A stretch of 24,536 bases of DNA from an uncultured Clostridia bacterium (GTDB lineage: Bacteria; Bacillota; Clostridia; UMGS1810). A program made the position numbers and the translations under genes. Below the pieces are notes generated by a model. The model worked only from the letters and a program-made list of their open reading frames with translations, ran no database searches and was not told where the DNA came from. Shown piece after piece: positions 1 to 7,454 of this stretch (position 1 is its first letter; each line of letters starts with the position of its first letter). The stretch covers positions 1 to 24,536 of the forward strand of contig CALGRC010000089.1 of NCBI GenBank assembly GCA_937959315.1, given 5' to 3'.

Positions 1-34
1 CAACTAGCAGGGCTGCAAACAAACGGTTCAGCAT
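1..34 (-). CDS. Start of a secreted protein gene (partial, runs out of window)
   Basis: Only the first 11 codons are present, reading MLNRLFAALLV, which is the beginning of a signal peptide or membrane segment. A GGAGG ribosome site lies at 44-48, nine bases before the ATG, inside the last codons of the upstream gene. The stop of that gene (39-41) is only four bases away, so the two are almost certainly co-transcribed and translationally coupled. Function cannot be told. The neighbour is also secreted, so this may be a pair of related or cooperating exported proteins. Confidence 0.6.
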   Translation of the reverse strand, partial: MLNRLFAALLV

Positions 35-38
35 GCGT

Positions 39-2093
39 TCAATCCTCCAATACCAAAATATTTTCAAACGCACCCACATCCATATTGGTGAGCAGCGTAC
101 TTAATTCAATGGTTTTTTCCCCGCCAGCCGGCACAGTAACCGACAGCAGCTTCTGCGTCTTAATCTGTGCCAGCGGCAGTTCACGGTCATCATAAAAGGT
201 GGTCTTGAGCTTAACCTGCTCCCCGTTCCCGTCGTGCAGGTCGTAACGCACAATGACACCCGAAATGGTAGACAACTCGTATGCAACCGTGCGGTCGCGG
301 CTGCCATTGTTGCGGAAGGTGATGGTGTGGCTGGTGGTCACACCATAATTTTGCAGGTTGCAGGCAGCATTTTGCGAATTGGGGCCTTCCACCGCATATA
401 AATTTGTATTGAGCTTGTCCTGCGGCATAGTACCATCCGCCCCCTGCTGGGCCGATGTTGTAAACGGGTCAAAATACCACCAGCGGTTGCCGTCCTGGAA
501 ATCAAACGCCAGCACATCCGACTCCGCCGGCTGCGCTGCGCTGTATTCGTTGCGCTGTGGATTAAACCCGGTAATCCAGGTATCCGCCTGATAGCCGTTG
601 GGATAGTACTGGTTAAAGGTACGCACCTTGAGCCGCTCGCCGGCCTGCATGGAATCATCCAAATCAAACACAATATCCGCATGTACTTCTGGCAGGCTTT
701 TTGCTACGCCGTTAAACTGCAAATATTGATGCTCGGTAAAGGTAAACAGCGTCCACCCGTTTTCCCATAAATCATCCTGGTCTTCCAGTTTTAAAATGAT
801 TTCCCGCATGCCATCCCCCTGCAAAAAGGCAGGGTCAGCCAGCACCAAATTGCGCAAGGTGGAAAAATCCTCCCAGAATTCAAAAAAATACCTACCGTTT
901 TCCCGGCTGATAAACCACTTCCAATAGGCCTCTTTTTCCTCTTTGGTACCAAATTTGCCGCGCGCCTCGTACTGGTAATCATTGGGTTTTGCGGCGCGGA
1001 TATTGGTGGTTGCCGCCTCGTCATGGAAAGCCGCCAGGCTGAGCGTCAGCGGCGCGCCTGTCACCGTAAACCGCATAACCAACGCATAACTGGCCGGCGC
1101 CATATCGGATGTATAATAGGTGCCCAGCCGTTTACGCAGGCCATTGTGCTCCAGCAGCCACCTGCCTTCGCCCGACCCTACCGTCACCGTTTCACTGTGC
1201 TGTTTTGGTGCATATGATTCATAATATTCCCCCGGCCGGGTAGGATTTTCATAGTATCCGGCCTGGCTGTATCCCGTTTCTGGGTCATACCCCGTCACCG
1301 ACAATCCCAGGTAGTCCATCCATGCCGCCGTTGAATTATAACCAGCGCCCAAATAATTATCGGCATCCTGAAAATCAGTCGTTTTGATACCAATGCTTTC
1401 TATTTTTAATTGGGATGGTTCCCCCGATGGATTGTAGGCTTCCAGATCTACAAAAAAGGGCAGCAGGCTATGGGTATTGGTAAATACGCCGTAAAACACA
1501 CACTCGCCTGAGACATGATCAACTTGCATGAGCTTGGCATTTCCCAAAGCAGGATCTAACAAATCCTGCTCGGTAATGTACTCTGGATTGTTAAAATAAA
1601 TATAGCTGCCGCCGCCCACTGGCTGGTATACAATATCCCCCGGCTGCTTTTGGCGGGTATTTACCGCATGTAGCTTACTGTCGCTGCTCAGCAGCACGCC
1701 GTTTTCATATACCTGTACCGTTGTGCGCCACAGGCTATCCAAATCCTGCAAATAGAGATTCCCAACCGTTGCCAGCTGATCTGTCACGCCCGGTTCCAGC
1801 ACCACACGGGTTTTGGCTTTTTCCACCTCGCCCGGGTATTGCGCCAGGCCGGCAGATATCACCACATCAAACGCCTGCGCGGTTTGCAGGCCTGTTTGCC
1901 GGCTGACATAAAAGGACAGCACATTGGGGCCTGCATACGCACCATTCCCCTGGTTATACCGGATATCTGACACCGAAACCATACGCTTTTCAAACGGCGC
2001 CGGGGCCGCCCCAACCGCCTGCACAAATAACGCCAGCAACACAACCAGGCAAGCAGCCGCCAGTTGCCATCGTTTTTTCCCTCTGTAACCCAA
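39..2093 (-). CDS. Secreted protein of unknown function, 684 aa, TTG start
   Basis: I do not recognise the family. From the TTG at 2091-2093 the protein begins MGYRGKKRWQ, followed by a hydrophobic stretch (about residues 11-30) ending AVGAAPAP, a typical signal peptide. There is no obvious C-terminal anchor or LPXTG motif. The body is rich in Tyr, Asn, Gly and Asp, and the last about 90 residues look like a beta-rich domain. The frame is open upstream to an ATG at 2183, but a consensus promoter (2130-2159) lies inside that extension and an AGAGGT ribosome site (2101-2106) sits six to seven bases before the TTG, so the TTG is the better start. It overlaps nothing and runs directly into another secreted-protein gene at 34. 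It could be cargo of the element marked by the serine recombinase, but this is inference. Confidence 0.75.
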   Translation of the reverse strand: MGYRGKKRWQLAAACLVVLLALFVQAVGAAPAPFEKRMVSVSDIRYNQGNGAYAGPNVLSFYVSRQTGLQTAQAFDVVISAGLAQYPGEVEKAKTRVVLEPGVTDQLATVGNLYLQDLDSLWRTTVQVYENGVLLSSDSKLHAVNTRQKQPGDIVYQPVGGGSYIYFNNPEYITEQDLLDPALGNAKLMQVDHVSGECVFYGVFTNTHSLLPFFVDLEAYNPSGEPSQLKIESIGIKTTDFQDADNYLGAGYNSTAAWMDYLGLSVTGYDPETGYSQAGYYENPTRPGEYYESYAPKQHSETVTVGSGEGRWLLEHNGLRKRLGTYYTSDMAPASYALVMRFTVTGAPLTLSLAAFHDEAATTNIRAAKPNDYQYEARGKFGTKEEKEAYWKWFISRENGRYFFEFWEDFSTLRNLVLADPAFLQGDGMREIILKLEDQDDLWENGWTLFTFTEHQYLQFNGVAKSLPEVHADIVFDLDDSMQAGERLKVRTFNQYYPNGYQADTWITGFNPQRNEYSAAQPAESDVLAFDFQDGNRWWYFDPFTTSAQQGADGTMPQDKLNTNLYAVEGPNSQNAACNLQNYGVTTSHTITFRNNGSRDRTVAYELSTISGVIVRYDLHDGNGEQVKLKTTFYDDRELPLAQIKTQKLLSVTVPAGGEKTIELSTLLTNMDVGAFENILVLED

Positions 2094-2129
2094 TTGTTTC
2101 ACCTCTAATACAAAATAACTCTGCTTCCG

Positions 2130-2159
2130 ATTATATAGAAAACCGCCGTTTGCTGTCAA
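2130..2159 (-). promoter_or_regulatory. Sigma-A promoter for the 684-aa secreted protein
   Basis: On the minus strand a perfect TTGACA (-35, 2154-2159) is followed by an 18-base spacer and a perfect TATAAT (-10, 2130-2135). Transcription would begin about 30 bases before the TTG start at 2093. The promoter also shows that the 69-aa gene upstream (2201-2410) is not needed to express this gene. Confidence 0.8.
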
Positions 2160-2200
2160 CCATCCTGGAAAAGAATTCATCATTTTGTAATCTTGCCCAC

Positions 2201-2410
2201 CTATTTCCCGTTATCCCAAATTGCCCGGCCGGTACCCATCCGTCCCGCCGTCTCGGCTGCTGCCTGCAGCGTCCGCTCCCGCGCCTGCACAGGCACATGC
2301 ACAATCCCTAGCCGCACCCCTCCCATTTGTACTATTTCATCCACCAAGCCATACCGGACGGCAAACGTATCATCGTCCACATCCGGCAGCCGGAACCCCT
2401 GTCTGCCCAT
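2201..2410 (-). CDS. Small protein of unknown function, 69 aa
   Basis: I do not recognise it. It is supported by a very good ribosome site: on the minus strand GGAGGGG followed by AAACAA and the ATG. The product begins MGRQGFRLPDVDDD and continues with a mixed hydrophobic/acidic stretch and an Arg/Glu/Ala-rich, probably helical, part. There is no signal peptide, no Cys and no clear DNA-binding motif. It ends about 40 bases before the promoter of the secreted protein, and it is divergent from the recombinase, whose start is about 130 bases away. Given that position it might be an element-encoded regulator or directionality factor, but nothing in the sequence proves this. Confidence 0.5.
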   Translation of the reverse strand: MGRQGFRLPDVDDDTFAVRYGLVDEIVQMGGVRLGIVHVPVQARERTLQAAAETAGRMGTGRAIWDNGK

Positions 2411-2541
2411 TTGTTTCCCCTCCTATCGCCAGCATATGCGCCGCCCCGGCTGTCCCATTCCATGCCGCATCGTTTTCCAGCATGTTTTGAAAGGTAGGGC
2501 GATATACTGGTAACAGATATTTTTCCAATGGAGGGGTTTTT

Positions 2542-4035
2542 TTGGAAGCGATCACTGCTGCCCTGTACCTGCGCAAATCGCGGGCCGAAGAGCTAGCCCG
2601 GCCCACAGAAGACACTGTTGCCAAACACAAAAGCAGGCTGCTGGAATTTGCCGCAAAACATCAAATTACCGTGACCGATATTTATGAAGAAGTGGTGAGC
2701 GGGGAGTTTTTATACACCCGGCCCAAGATGCTGGAACTGTTAAGCAAGGTGGGCGAAGGGGCGTACCAGGCGGTGCTGTGTATGGAAATTTCCCGCCTGG
2801 GGCGGGGCGGCATGGCAGACCAAGGGATCATCCTGGACACTTTCAAGGCCAGCGGCACTAAAATCATCACGCCTGCCAAAACTTATGACCTCAACAACGA
2901 TTGGGACGAGGAATACACCGAATTTGAAACCTTCCTGTCCCGCCGGGAACTCAAAACCATCAAGCGCCGCCTGCGCACGGGCTTAGAACAAAGCATCAAA
3001 AACGGCGCCTATGTTTCTAACCCGCCGTATGGCTACGACAAAGCTACCATTGAGAAGCTGCCTTCCCTCATCATCAATCCGGCTGAAGCGGAATTTGTAC
3101 GCATGATATTTGACCTTTATGTTAATCAGCAGATGGGCTGCCAATCGATCGGGCGCTATATTTCCAGCCTAGGCGCCAAGCCCAAGCGCGGCGGCTCCTT
3201 TGGCCCATCAGCCATCCGGAAAATTTTACAAAACCAGACCTACATAGGCAAAGTAGTATGGAACCGGCAGCACTACAGCCGGTACAGCGACCATGGCGCC
3301 ATCCGGCAAACCGTCCGGCCCAACGAGACGCAGAACTGGATTGTCGCAGACGGCCTGCACGCGCCTATCATTGGCGAAAAGACATTTCAGGCGGCGCAGG
3401 AAATTATGGCGCGGCACAGCAACCCGCCGGTACCAAAATATAAGGGATACGCGGAAACCAATCCGCTTGCAGGCCTTTTGATCTGCCGGAAATGCGGGCA
3501 CAAAATGCAGGCGCGCTATTTTCAAAAGGCCGGCCGGCAATATATCTTATGCACCACCCCCGGCTGCTGCAAAAGTACACCCCTCTACTTGGTGGAAAAC
3601 GCCGTCATCCAATATCTGCACCCCATCTTAAGCACATTGCCCGTCAGCCTGCCAACCGGCCCGGAAAGGCCCGCTGTCCAGCCGCTCATCCAGGCAGCCC
3701 AGCGCGATTTATCTGCTGCACACGCGCAAAAAGAACGGCTGTACGACCTATTAGAGCAAGGGGTTTATGATGCGGCAACCTTTGCGGCGCGCAGCCGCCT
3801 GCTAGAGGAAAAAACAGAGCAGCTCACTGCCGCCTTATCAAATTTACGCCGGCAGGAACGCGCACAGCCAACCCTACCGGCCCTGCCAGTACAAACCGTA
3901 CTGGAAGCCTATCAAACCGCCTTGCCGTACGAAAAAAACATGTTGCTCAAAACAATGATTGACCACATGGTATACTACAAAGAAAAAACGGCTAAAACAG
4001 AGGAATTTGAGCTGGAACTGCATGTCAGGCTATAG
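2542..4035 (+). CDS. Large serine recombinase (site-specific integrase), 497 aa
   Basis: This protein cuts and rejoins DNA between attachment sites through a phosphoserine intermediate. The N-terminal resolvase domain (about 1-145) has the nucleophile in LRKS (Ser13) and the basic active-site cluster SRLGR (Arg85, Arg88). A recombinase domain follows (about 155-265, with NPPYGY and ILQNQTYIG). A zinc ribbon has Cys335, Cys338, Cys357 and Cys362/363. A coiled-coil segment occupies about 375-450. Length and domain order match the large serine recombinase family of phage integrases, transposition proteins and SpoIVCA-type sporulation recombinases. It starts with TTG, five bases after GGAGGGG (2530-2536). 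Its 3' end lies about 27 bp from a truncated gene on the opposite strand, suggesting that the attachment site is right there. No capsid, tail or conjugation genes are visible nearby, so which kind of element it serves is open. Confidence 0.92.
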   Translation: MEAITAALYLRKSRAEELARPTEDTVAKHKSRLLEFAAKHQITVTDIYEEVVSGEFLYTRPKMLELLSKVGEGAYQAVLCMEISRLGRGGMADQGIILDTFKASGTKIITPAKTYDLNNDWDEEYTEFETFLSRRELKTIKRRLRTGLEQSIKNGAYVSNPPYGYDKATIEKLPSLIINPAEAEFVRMIFDLYVNQQMGCQSIGRYISSLGAKPKRGGSFGPSAIRKILQNQTYIGKVVWNRQHYSRYSDHGAIRQTVRPNETQNWIVADGLHAPIIGEKTFQAAQEIMARHSNPPVPKYKGYAETNPLAGLLICRKCGHKMQARYFQKAGRQYILCTTPGCCKSTPLYLVENAVIQYLHPILSTLPVSLPTGPERPAVQPLIQAAQRDLSAAHAQKERLYDLLEQGVYDAATFAARSRLLEEKTEQLTAALSNLRRQERAQPTLPALPVQTVLEAYQTALPYEKNMLLKTMIDHMVYYKEKTAKTEEFELELHVRL

Positions 4036-4059
4036 CCGGACAAATTTTTTCTATAACCA

Positions 4060-4078
4060 ATACACTGTCCTTCTCTGC
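4060..4078. other. Candidate attachment-site junction between recombinase and cut-off gene
   Basis: The reading frame of the minus-strand gene starting at 4202 looks family-like up to a Cys codon at 4062-4064. Beyond that it continues into sequence that resembles nothing and then runs antisense over the recombinase 3' end. The change point is therefore about here. The stretch GACAGTGTAT (minus strand, 4060-4069) also occurs a little upstream in the same gene, which may be chance. The exact crossover cannot be placed without the other end of the element. Confidence 0.35.
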
Positions 4079-4202
4079 AAGCGTCATAGACCTTGTTGGT
4101 TTGAATGCATACACTGTCTTTGCCGCCGATGCCGGAGCCGGCACCCGACGCGGCGCCATTGGTGTGGCCGCTGTTGCAGCCGGAAGCCAATTTTTCGCTC
4201 AT
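4062..4202 (-). pseudogene. N-terminal fragment of a Cys-containing clostridial (probably spore-associated) protein, interrupted
   Basis: The gene has a strong start: AGGAGG seven to eight bases before the ATG at 4202. The product reads MSEKLASGCN, then a Gly/Ala/Ser-rich stretch, then KDSVCIQTNKVYDACREGQC at residues 28-47. From memory this resembles the N-terminus of a clostridial family with the pattern C-I-x-T-N-x-V-x-D-x-C-x4-C, where full-length members continue well past the last Cys with an acidic segment. Here the sequence after residue 47 does not fit, and the frame runs antisense into the recombinase, stopping at 3975. I infer that a longer gene was split by integration next to the recombinase. 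A sigma-K/E-like promoter lies upstream. The alternative is that it is a real 75-aa protein. Confidence 0.5.
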
Positions 4203-4243
4203 GATAATTCCTCCTATTACAAATATAGAGTACCTGCATTACC

Positions 4244-4271
4244 ATAGTATGAGCCTTTTCCCATTTGTGTG
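4244..4271 (-). promoter_or_regulatory. Sigma-K/sigma-E-like promoter before the interrupted gene
   Basis: On the minus strand CACA (4268-4271) is followed by 16 bases and CATACTAT (4244-4251). This fits the sigma-K pattern (mACm, 16-17 bases, CATAnnnTA) except for the last base, and the -10 is one mismatch from sigma-E CATACAnT. The -10 ends 41 bases before the ATG at 4202. It supports expression in the mother cell late in sporulation; short motifs of this kind can arise by chance. Confidence 0.4.
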
Positions 4272-4282
4272 AATCGGGATAT

Positions 4283-4317
4283 AAAAAAACAGGGGCTTTA
4301 GAAAGCCCCTGTTTTTT
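4283..4317 (-). terminator. Rho-independent terminator after gerM (works both ways)
   Basis: ACAGGGGCTTT (4289-4299) pairs perfectly with AAAGCCCCTGT (4302-4312), and A and T runs lie outside the stem on both sides. It begins a few bases after the gerM stop on the minus strand. Its symmetry means it could also stop transcripts arriving from the recombinase on the plus strand. Confidence 0.9.
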
Positions 4318-4324
4318 CCCGCTT

Positions 4325-5242
4325 CTACAGCAAACTTTTCCTGCGCACAAACGGCGCAGAAAATTCCATGTGCTTGTATACGTCCAGTTTTTTCCCATCC
4401 ACCAAAAACTGAACTTGCTCCACATTCGGCAATTCAGTTAAAGAATTGACAATGGAATACACCGTCATTTGCTCTGCCGCTGTCCCGCCGGAATGTTTTG
4501 TAACAAATTCGCCCGATAGGTTCACAAAACAAATCCCCTCCTGGGTTTCTACCGACAATACCTTTGTTTCAGCCGGCACTGTCCGAAGATGCTCGCTGTC
4601 TTCCGGCCCCTTGATAAGCTCCAGCACCACCGTTTTTTCCAAATTATTTTCCACCACTGTCACCCGGCGGTCTTCCGGTACCAGCTTTTCGGCCTGGGCA
4701 TCACTAAAATACAGCCGCACTGTCTTGATCTTTTCCGTTGCGCCGTTTTGCTGCGGGTTAACAACAATATCATCCTTCCCCAGCGCGCCAACCGGGTTGC
4801 CATTGGCATTTGTCAGCTCTATCCCATCTACAAACAGCTTTACCTTATCAATGCCTTCAATATCGCACAGCGTATTGACAATGGAATACCGCGCCAGCAA
4901 TTCAGCAGTATCCTCGTTTTGATAATATTCTTTTGACAGATTGACCGACGCCACCCGGTCGGCCACCTCTAAAGCAAGGAGCTCTGTCCCGGCAGGGATG
5001 ACAGCAACTGCCCCATTGCCAGCCGGCCCTTTGAGCAGCTCCTCCATCACTAGATTTGGCACGTCTTCCCGGCTAGCTGCCTGCACCATCCGTTCTTCCG
5101 TCACCAGCTTGTTTTTTTCAGCATTGGCAAAATATAAACGATACCCTGTTCCCGCCTGCTGCGCCCCGTTACCACCACACGCCGCTAATCCTACTGCGGC
5201 AATCATCAAAGCCCCAAGCAGGGCAATCAAACGCTTCATCAT
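4325..5242 (-). CDS. gerM: GerM-type lipoprotein with two GerMN domains, 305 aa
   Basis: GerM in Bacillus acts in the mother cell during sporulation, at engulfment and cortex stages, and is needed for normal spores. This protein has a lipoprotein signal peptide (MMKRLIALLGALMIAAVGLAAC, lipobox LAAC with Cys22). Two copies of the GerMN domain follow, about 33-155 and 170-290, each starting with YRLYFANA or VRLYFSDA and containing a motif of type PAGTELL or PAETKVL, an N-L-S (VNLS) strand and a Y-S-I-V-N helix. Length and two-domain layout match GerM. A GGGAGG ribosome site precedes two consecutive ATGs (5242 and 5239), and either could be used. A sigma-E-like promoter (5296-5325) and a terminator (4283-4317) make it a single-gene transcription unit, apart from possible read-through from the kinase gene upstream. 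Confidence 0.88.
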   Translation of the reverse strand: MMKRLIALLGALMIAAVGLAACGGNGAQQAGTGYRLYFANAEKNKLVTEERMVQAASREDVPNLVMEELLKGPAGNGAVAVIPAGTELLALEVADRVASVNLSKEYYQNEDTAELLARYSIVNTLCDIEGIDKVKLFVDGIELTNANGNPVGALGKDDIVVNPQQNGATEKIKTVRLYFSDAQAEKLVPEDRRVTVVENNLEKTVVLELIKGPEDSEHLRTVPAETKVLSVETQEGICFVNLSGEFVTKHSGGTAAEQMTVYSIVNSLTELPNVEQVQFLVDGKKLDVYKHMEFSAPFVRRKSLL

Positions 5243-5295
5243 GCCTTCCTCCCGACAAAAAAAGTCCGGGTATAGTATACCACATATATTTTACA

Positions 5296-5325
5296 AATGT
5301 ATGAATATTTGTTACATTTATATGA
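5296..5325 (-). promoter_or_regulatory. Sigma-E-like promoter of gerM
   Basis: On the minus strand TCATATA (5319-5325) is followed by a 15-base spacer and CATACATT (5296-5303). The -10 matches the Bacillus sigma-E consensus CATACAnT completely, the -35 matches kmATATT at six of seven positions, and the spacing is right. It sits between the histidine kinase stop (5334) and gerM. In Bacillus gerM is a sigma-E gene, so position and motif agree. Confidence 0.75.
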
Positions 5326-5333
5326 ATGGCCTG

Positions 5334-6728
5334 TCACTCAGCTAATGGAAGCACAATTTTAAACTCACTGCCCAAATTGGGTTCGCTATTCACCTCAATA
5401 TGGCCGCCGTGCAGTTCCACTACCGATGCGGCTATGGACAGCCCCAGCCCCGTCCCGCCGGTATCGCGCGCCCGGGCCTTGTCTACCCGGTAAAACCGGT
5501 CAAAGATACGCTCTTTGTCCTCCTGCGTAAAGCCCACGCCATTATCCCGCACAGTCACCACTGCCGCGCCGTTTTCCTTTTCCAGTAACACGTCTACCCT
5601 GCCATATTCCCGGGTATATTTGATAGCATTGTCGCAAATGTTATAAATACCCTGCCACAGCCGGTCGGCATCCATCATCATGTATACGTCGCTTTCGGCC
5701 TGCACACAAAGCGTAATATTATCCCGTTCTGCCAGCGGCCGCAGATTCCGTACAATATCCTGCACCAAATCTTTTAAGTTGGCCAGTTCAAAATGCTTCC
5801 CTTCCGCTTCCTGCACGGTATCCATCCTGGTAATATACAGCAGCCGGTTGACAATCCGGTTTAAACGGTCCACTTCGTTGGTAATATCGGTTAAAAATTC
5901 CCGTACCTGCCCCATTTGGATATCCGGCGTCTGGATAATGGAATCGGCCATCAGTTTGATAGAACTGAGCGGCGTTTTCAATTCGTGGGAGGCATTGGAT
6001 ACAAACAAGGTTCGTTTTTCTTCCAGCGCCGAAAGCTGTTCGCGCATGTTGTTAAACGCTTCCCCCAGCCGGGCAATTTCATCATGCCCCTTAATTTCCA
6101 GCTTCTCATCCAAAATACCGTCGCTCATGGCAGTAATTTTCTTCGTAAACTCCACTACCCGCCGGGTCATAAAGTTGGCGACAACAAAAATGATCAGCCC
6201 AACCAAAAAACCAATCACAACAAACAACAACAGGATATCTTTGGTAACCGCTGATATAAAATCGTTGATTTTTCTGGAACTGTATACGATATTCACCGCA
6301 CCAACCACCTGCCCGTCCTCCAAAATGGGGGCTGCAGCGTCCAGCACCATCACATGGTCGTCTTCATTTTTATATTCCTGATAGCCTTCTTTGCCAGAAA
6401 GCGCCGTTAACACCGTTTGCTTCACCTGCGCCTTGCCCAGAAGGTTCTTATTATTCTGCGAGTCGAACAATGCGACAGAATCTTTGTTGACAATCATGAC
6501 CCGTTCCCGTTCGTCCAGCTTTAAACTTTGCAAAAAGGAATTAAAGCTCTTGTATACCACCGTATTATCCTCGCTGATATAGTCCCCGGCAAAACTGGAT
6601 ATCATATTTGCCATGGTGGTTACATTGACCTTTTCATCCATATACAAATAACTGCTCATGGAATTGACAACATAATATCCAAACAGAAACAGCGTCAGCA
6701 GCATAATCAAAAAATAAGTCAGCACCAA
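5334..6728 (-). CDS. Membrane sensor histidine kinase (HAMP, HisKA, HATPase)
   Basis: This is the sensor partner of the response regulator just upstream. From the TTG at 6728 the order is a first membrane helix (about 2-24), an extracytoplasmic sensing domain (about 25-160), a second helix (about 164-187), HAMP (about 190-240), HisKA with the phospho-acceptor in SHELKTP (His248), and an ATPase domain with DNAIKYT (N box), DNGVGF (G1), FDRFYR (F box) and GTGLGL (G2). There is no PAS domain between HAMP and HisKA, so it is PhoR-like without PAS. The start is uncertain. The frame stays open to 6794, overlapping the regulator, and the added residues (KKWLIKCDSITTR) look like a real cytoplasmic leader. 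The TTG has no ribosome site, whereas an ATT at 6774-6776 lies six bases after GGGGGG. The signal sensed cannot be told. Confidence 0.92.
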   Translation of the reverse strand: MVLTYFLIMLLTLFLFGYYVVNSMSSYLYMDEKVNVTTMANMISSFAGDYISEDNTVVYKSFNSFLQSLKLDERERVMIVNKDSVALFDSQNNKNLLGKAQVKQTVLTALSGKEGYQEYKNEDDHVMVLDAAAPILEDGQVVGAVNIVYSSRKINDFISAVTKDILLLFVVIGFLVGLIIFVVANFMTRRVVEFTKKITAMSDGILDEKLEIKGHDEIARLGEAFNNMREQLSALEEKRTLFVSNASHELKTPLSSIKLMADSIIQTPDIQMGQVREFLTDITNEVDRLNRIVNRLLYITRMDTVQEAEGKHFELANLKDLVQDIVRNLRPLAERDNITLCVQAESDVYMMMDADRLWQGIYNICDNAIKYTREYGRVDVLLEKENGAAVVTVRDNGVGFTQEDKERIFDRFYRVDKARARDTGGTGLGLSIAASVVELHGGHIEVNSEPNLGSEFKIVLPLAE

Positions 6729-6750
6729 ACGGGTGGTAATGCTGTCACAC

Positions 6751-7440
6751 TTAATCAGCCATTTCTTTAAAATAATAACCAGCCCCCCATTTGGTCAGGA
6801 TATACCGCGGTTCCGCCGGCGTCGGCTCAATTTTTTCCCGCAGCCGCCGGATGTGGACATCGACTGTCCGCGCATCGCCCGGATAGTCGTATCCCCAAAC
6901 CATGTCCAACAGGTTTTCCCGGCTGTACACCTTGCCCGGATTGCAAACAAATAAATCCATCAAATCGAATTCTTTGCTTGTCAGTTCGGTCCTTTTCCCG
7001 GCAATGGTCACGGTACGCTGGTTATAGTCCAGGCTGATATTGCCCATATGCAGTTTGGACTTATCCCCCGTGCCGCCCACCGGTGTTACCCTGCGCATAA
7101 TAGCCTTAACGCGCGCCTTGAGTTCCAAAATATTAAACGGTTTGGTAATATAGTCATCCGCCCCATACTCCAGCCCCATAATCTTATCCATATCCTCGGT
7201 TTTGGCCGTCAGCATGACAATGGGGATATTGGAAAACTCACGGATTTTCTGGCAAACCGTCAGCCCGTCTACCTTTGGCAGCATCAAATCCAAAATAATA
7301 AGGTCTAAGCTTTTATCGTGTGCCATCCGGATGGCTTCTTCCCCGTCATACGCCGCTTCCACCGTAAAGCCCTCTTGCTCAAAGTTAAATTTGATCCCTT
7401 TTACCAGCAATTTTTCATCATCTACAATCAGGACTTTCAT
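6751..7440 (-). CDS. OmpR/PhoB-family response regulator, 229 aa
   Basis: The receiver domain (about 1-120) has acidic residues Asp7/Asp8, the phospho-acceptor in LILDLMLP (Asp51), Thr78 in MLTAK and Lys100 in ITKPF. The winged-helix DNA-binding domain (about 130-227) contains LTSKEFDLM and DVHIRRLREKIE. It is the transcription factor of the two-component pair with the kinase downstream; the regulator stop lies inside the likely 5' end of the kinase. The ATG at 7440 follows GGGGGG by seven bases, and this ribosome site overlaps the end of the comEA-like gene. Sequence is close to the PhoB/WalR group, but the target genes cannot be inferred here. Confidence 0.95.
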   Translation of the reverse strand: MKVLIVDDEKLLVKGIKFNFEQEGFTVEAAYDGEEAIRMAHDKSLDLIILDLMLPKVDGLTVCQKIREFSNIPIVMLTAKTEDMDKIMGLEYGADDYITKPFNILELKARVKAIMRRVTPVGGTGDKSKLHMGNISLDYNQRTVTIAGKRTELTSKEFDLMDLFVCNPGKVYSRENLLDMVWGYDYPGDARTVDVHIRRLREKIEPTPAEPRYILTKWGAGYYFKEMAD

Positions 7441-7454
7441 CCCTTTGCCCCCCT

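Noticed and set aside
2370..2630. Minus-strand frame of 86 codons across the recombinase start, considered as the missing half of the interrupted gene
   Set aside because: Most of it is antisense to the recombinase, it lacks a ribosome site, and its sequence does not resemble the continuation of the fragment at 4062-4202. The missing half is more likely outside the window.
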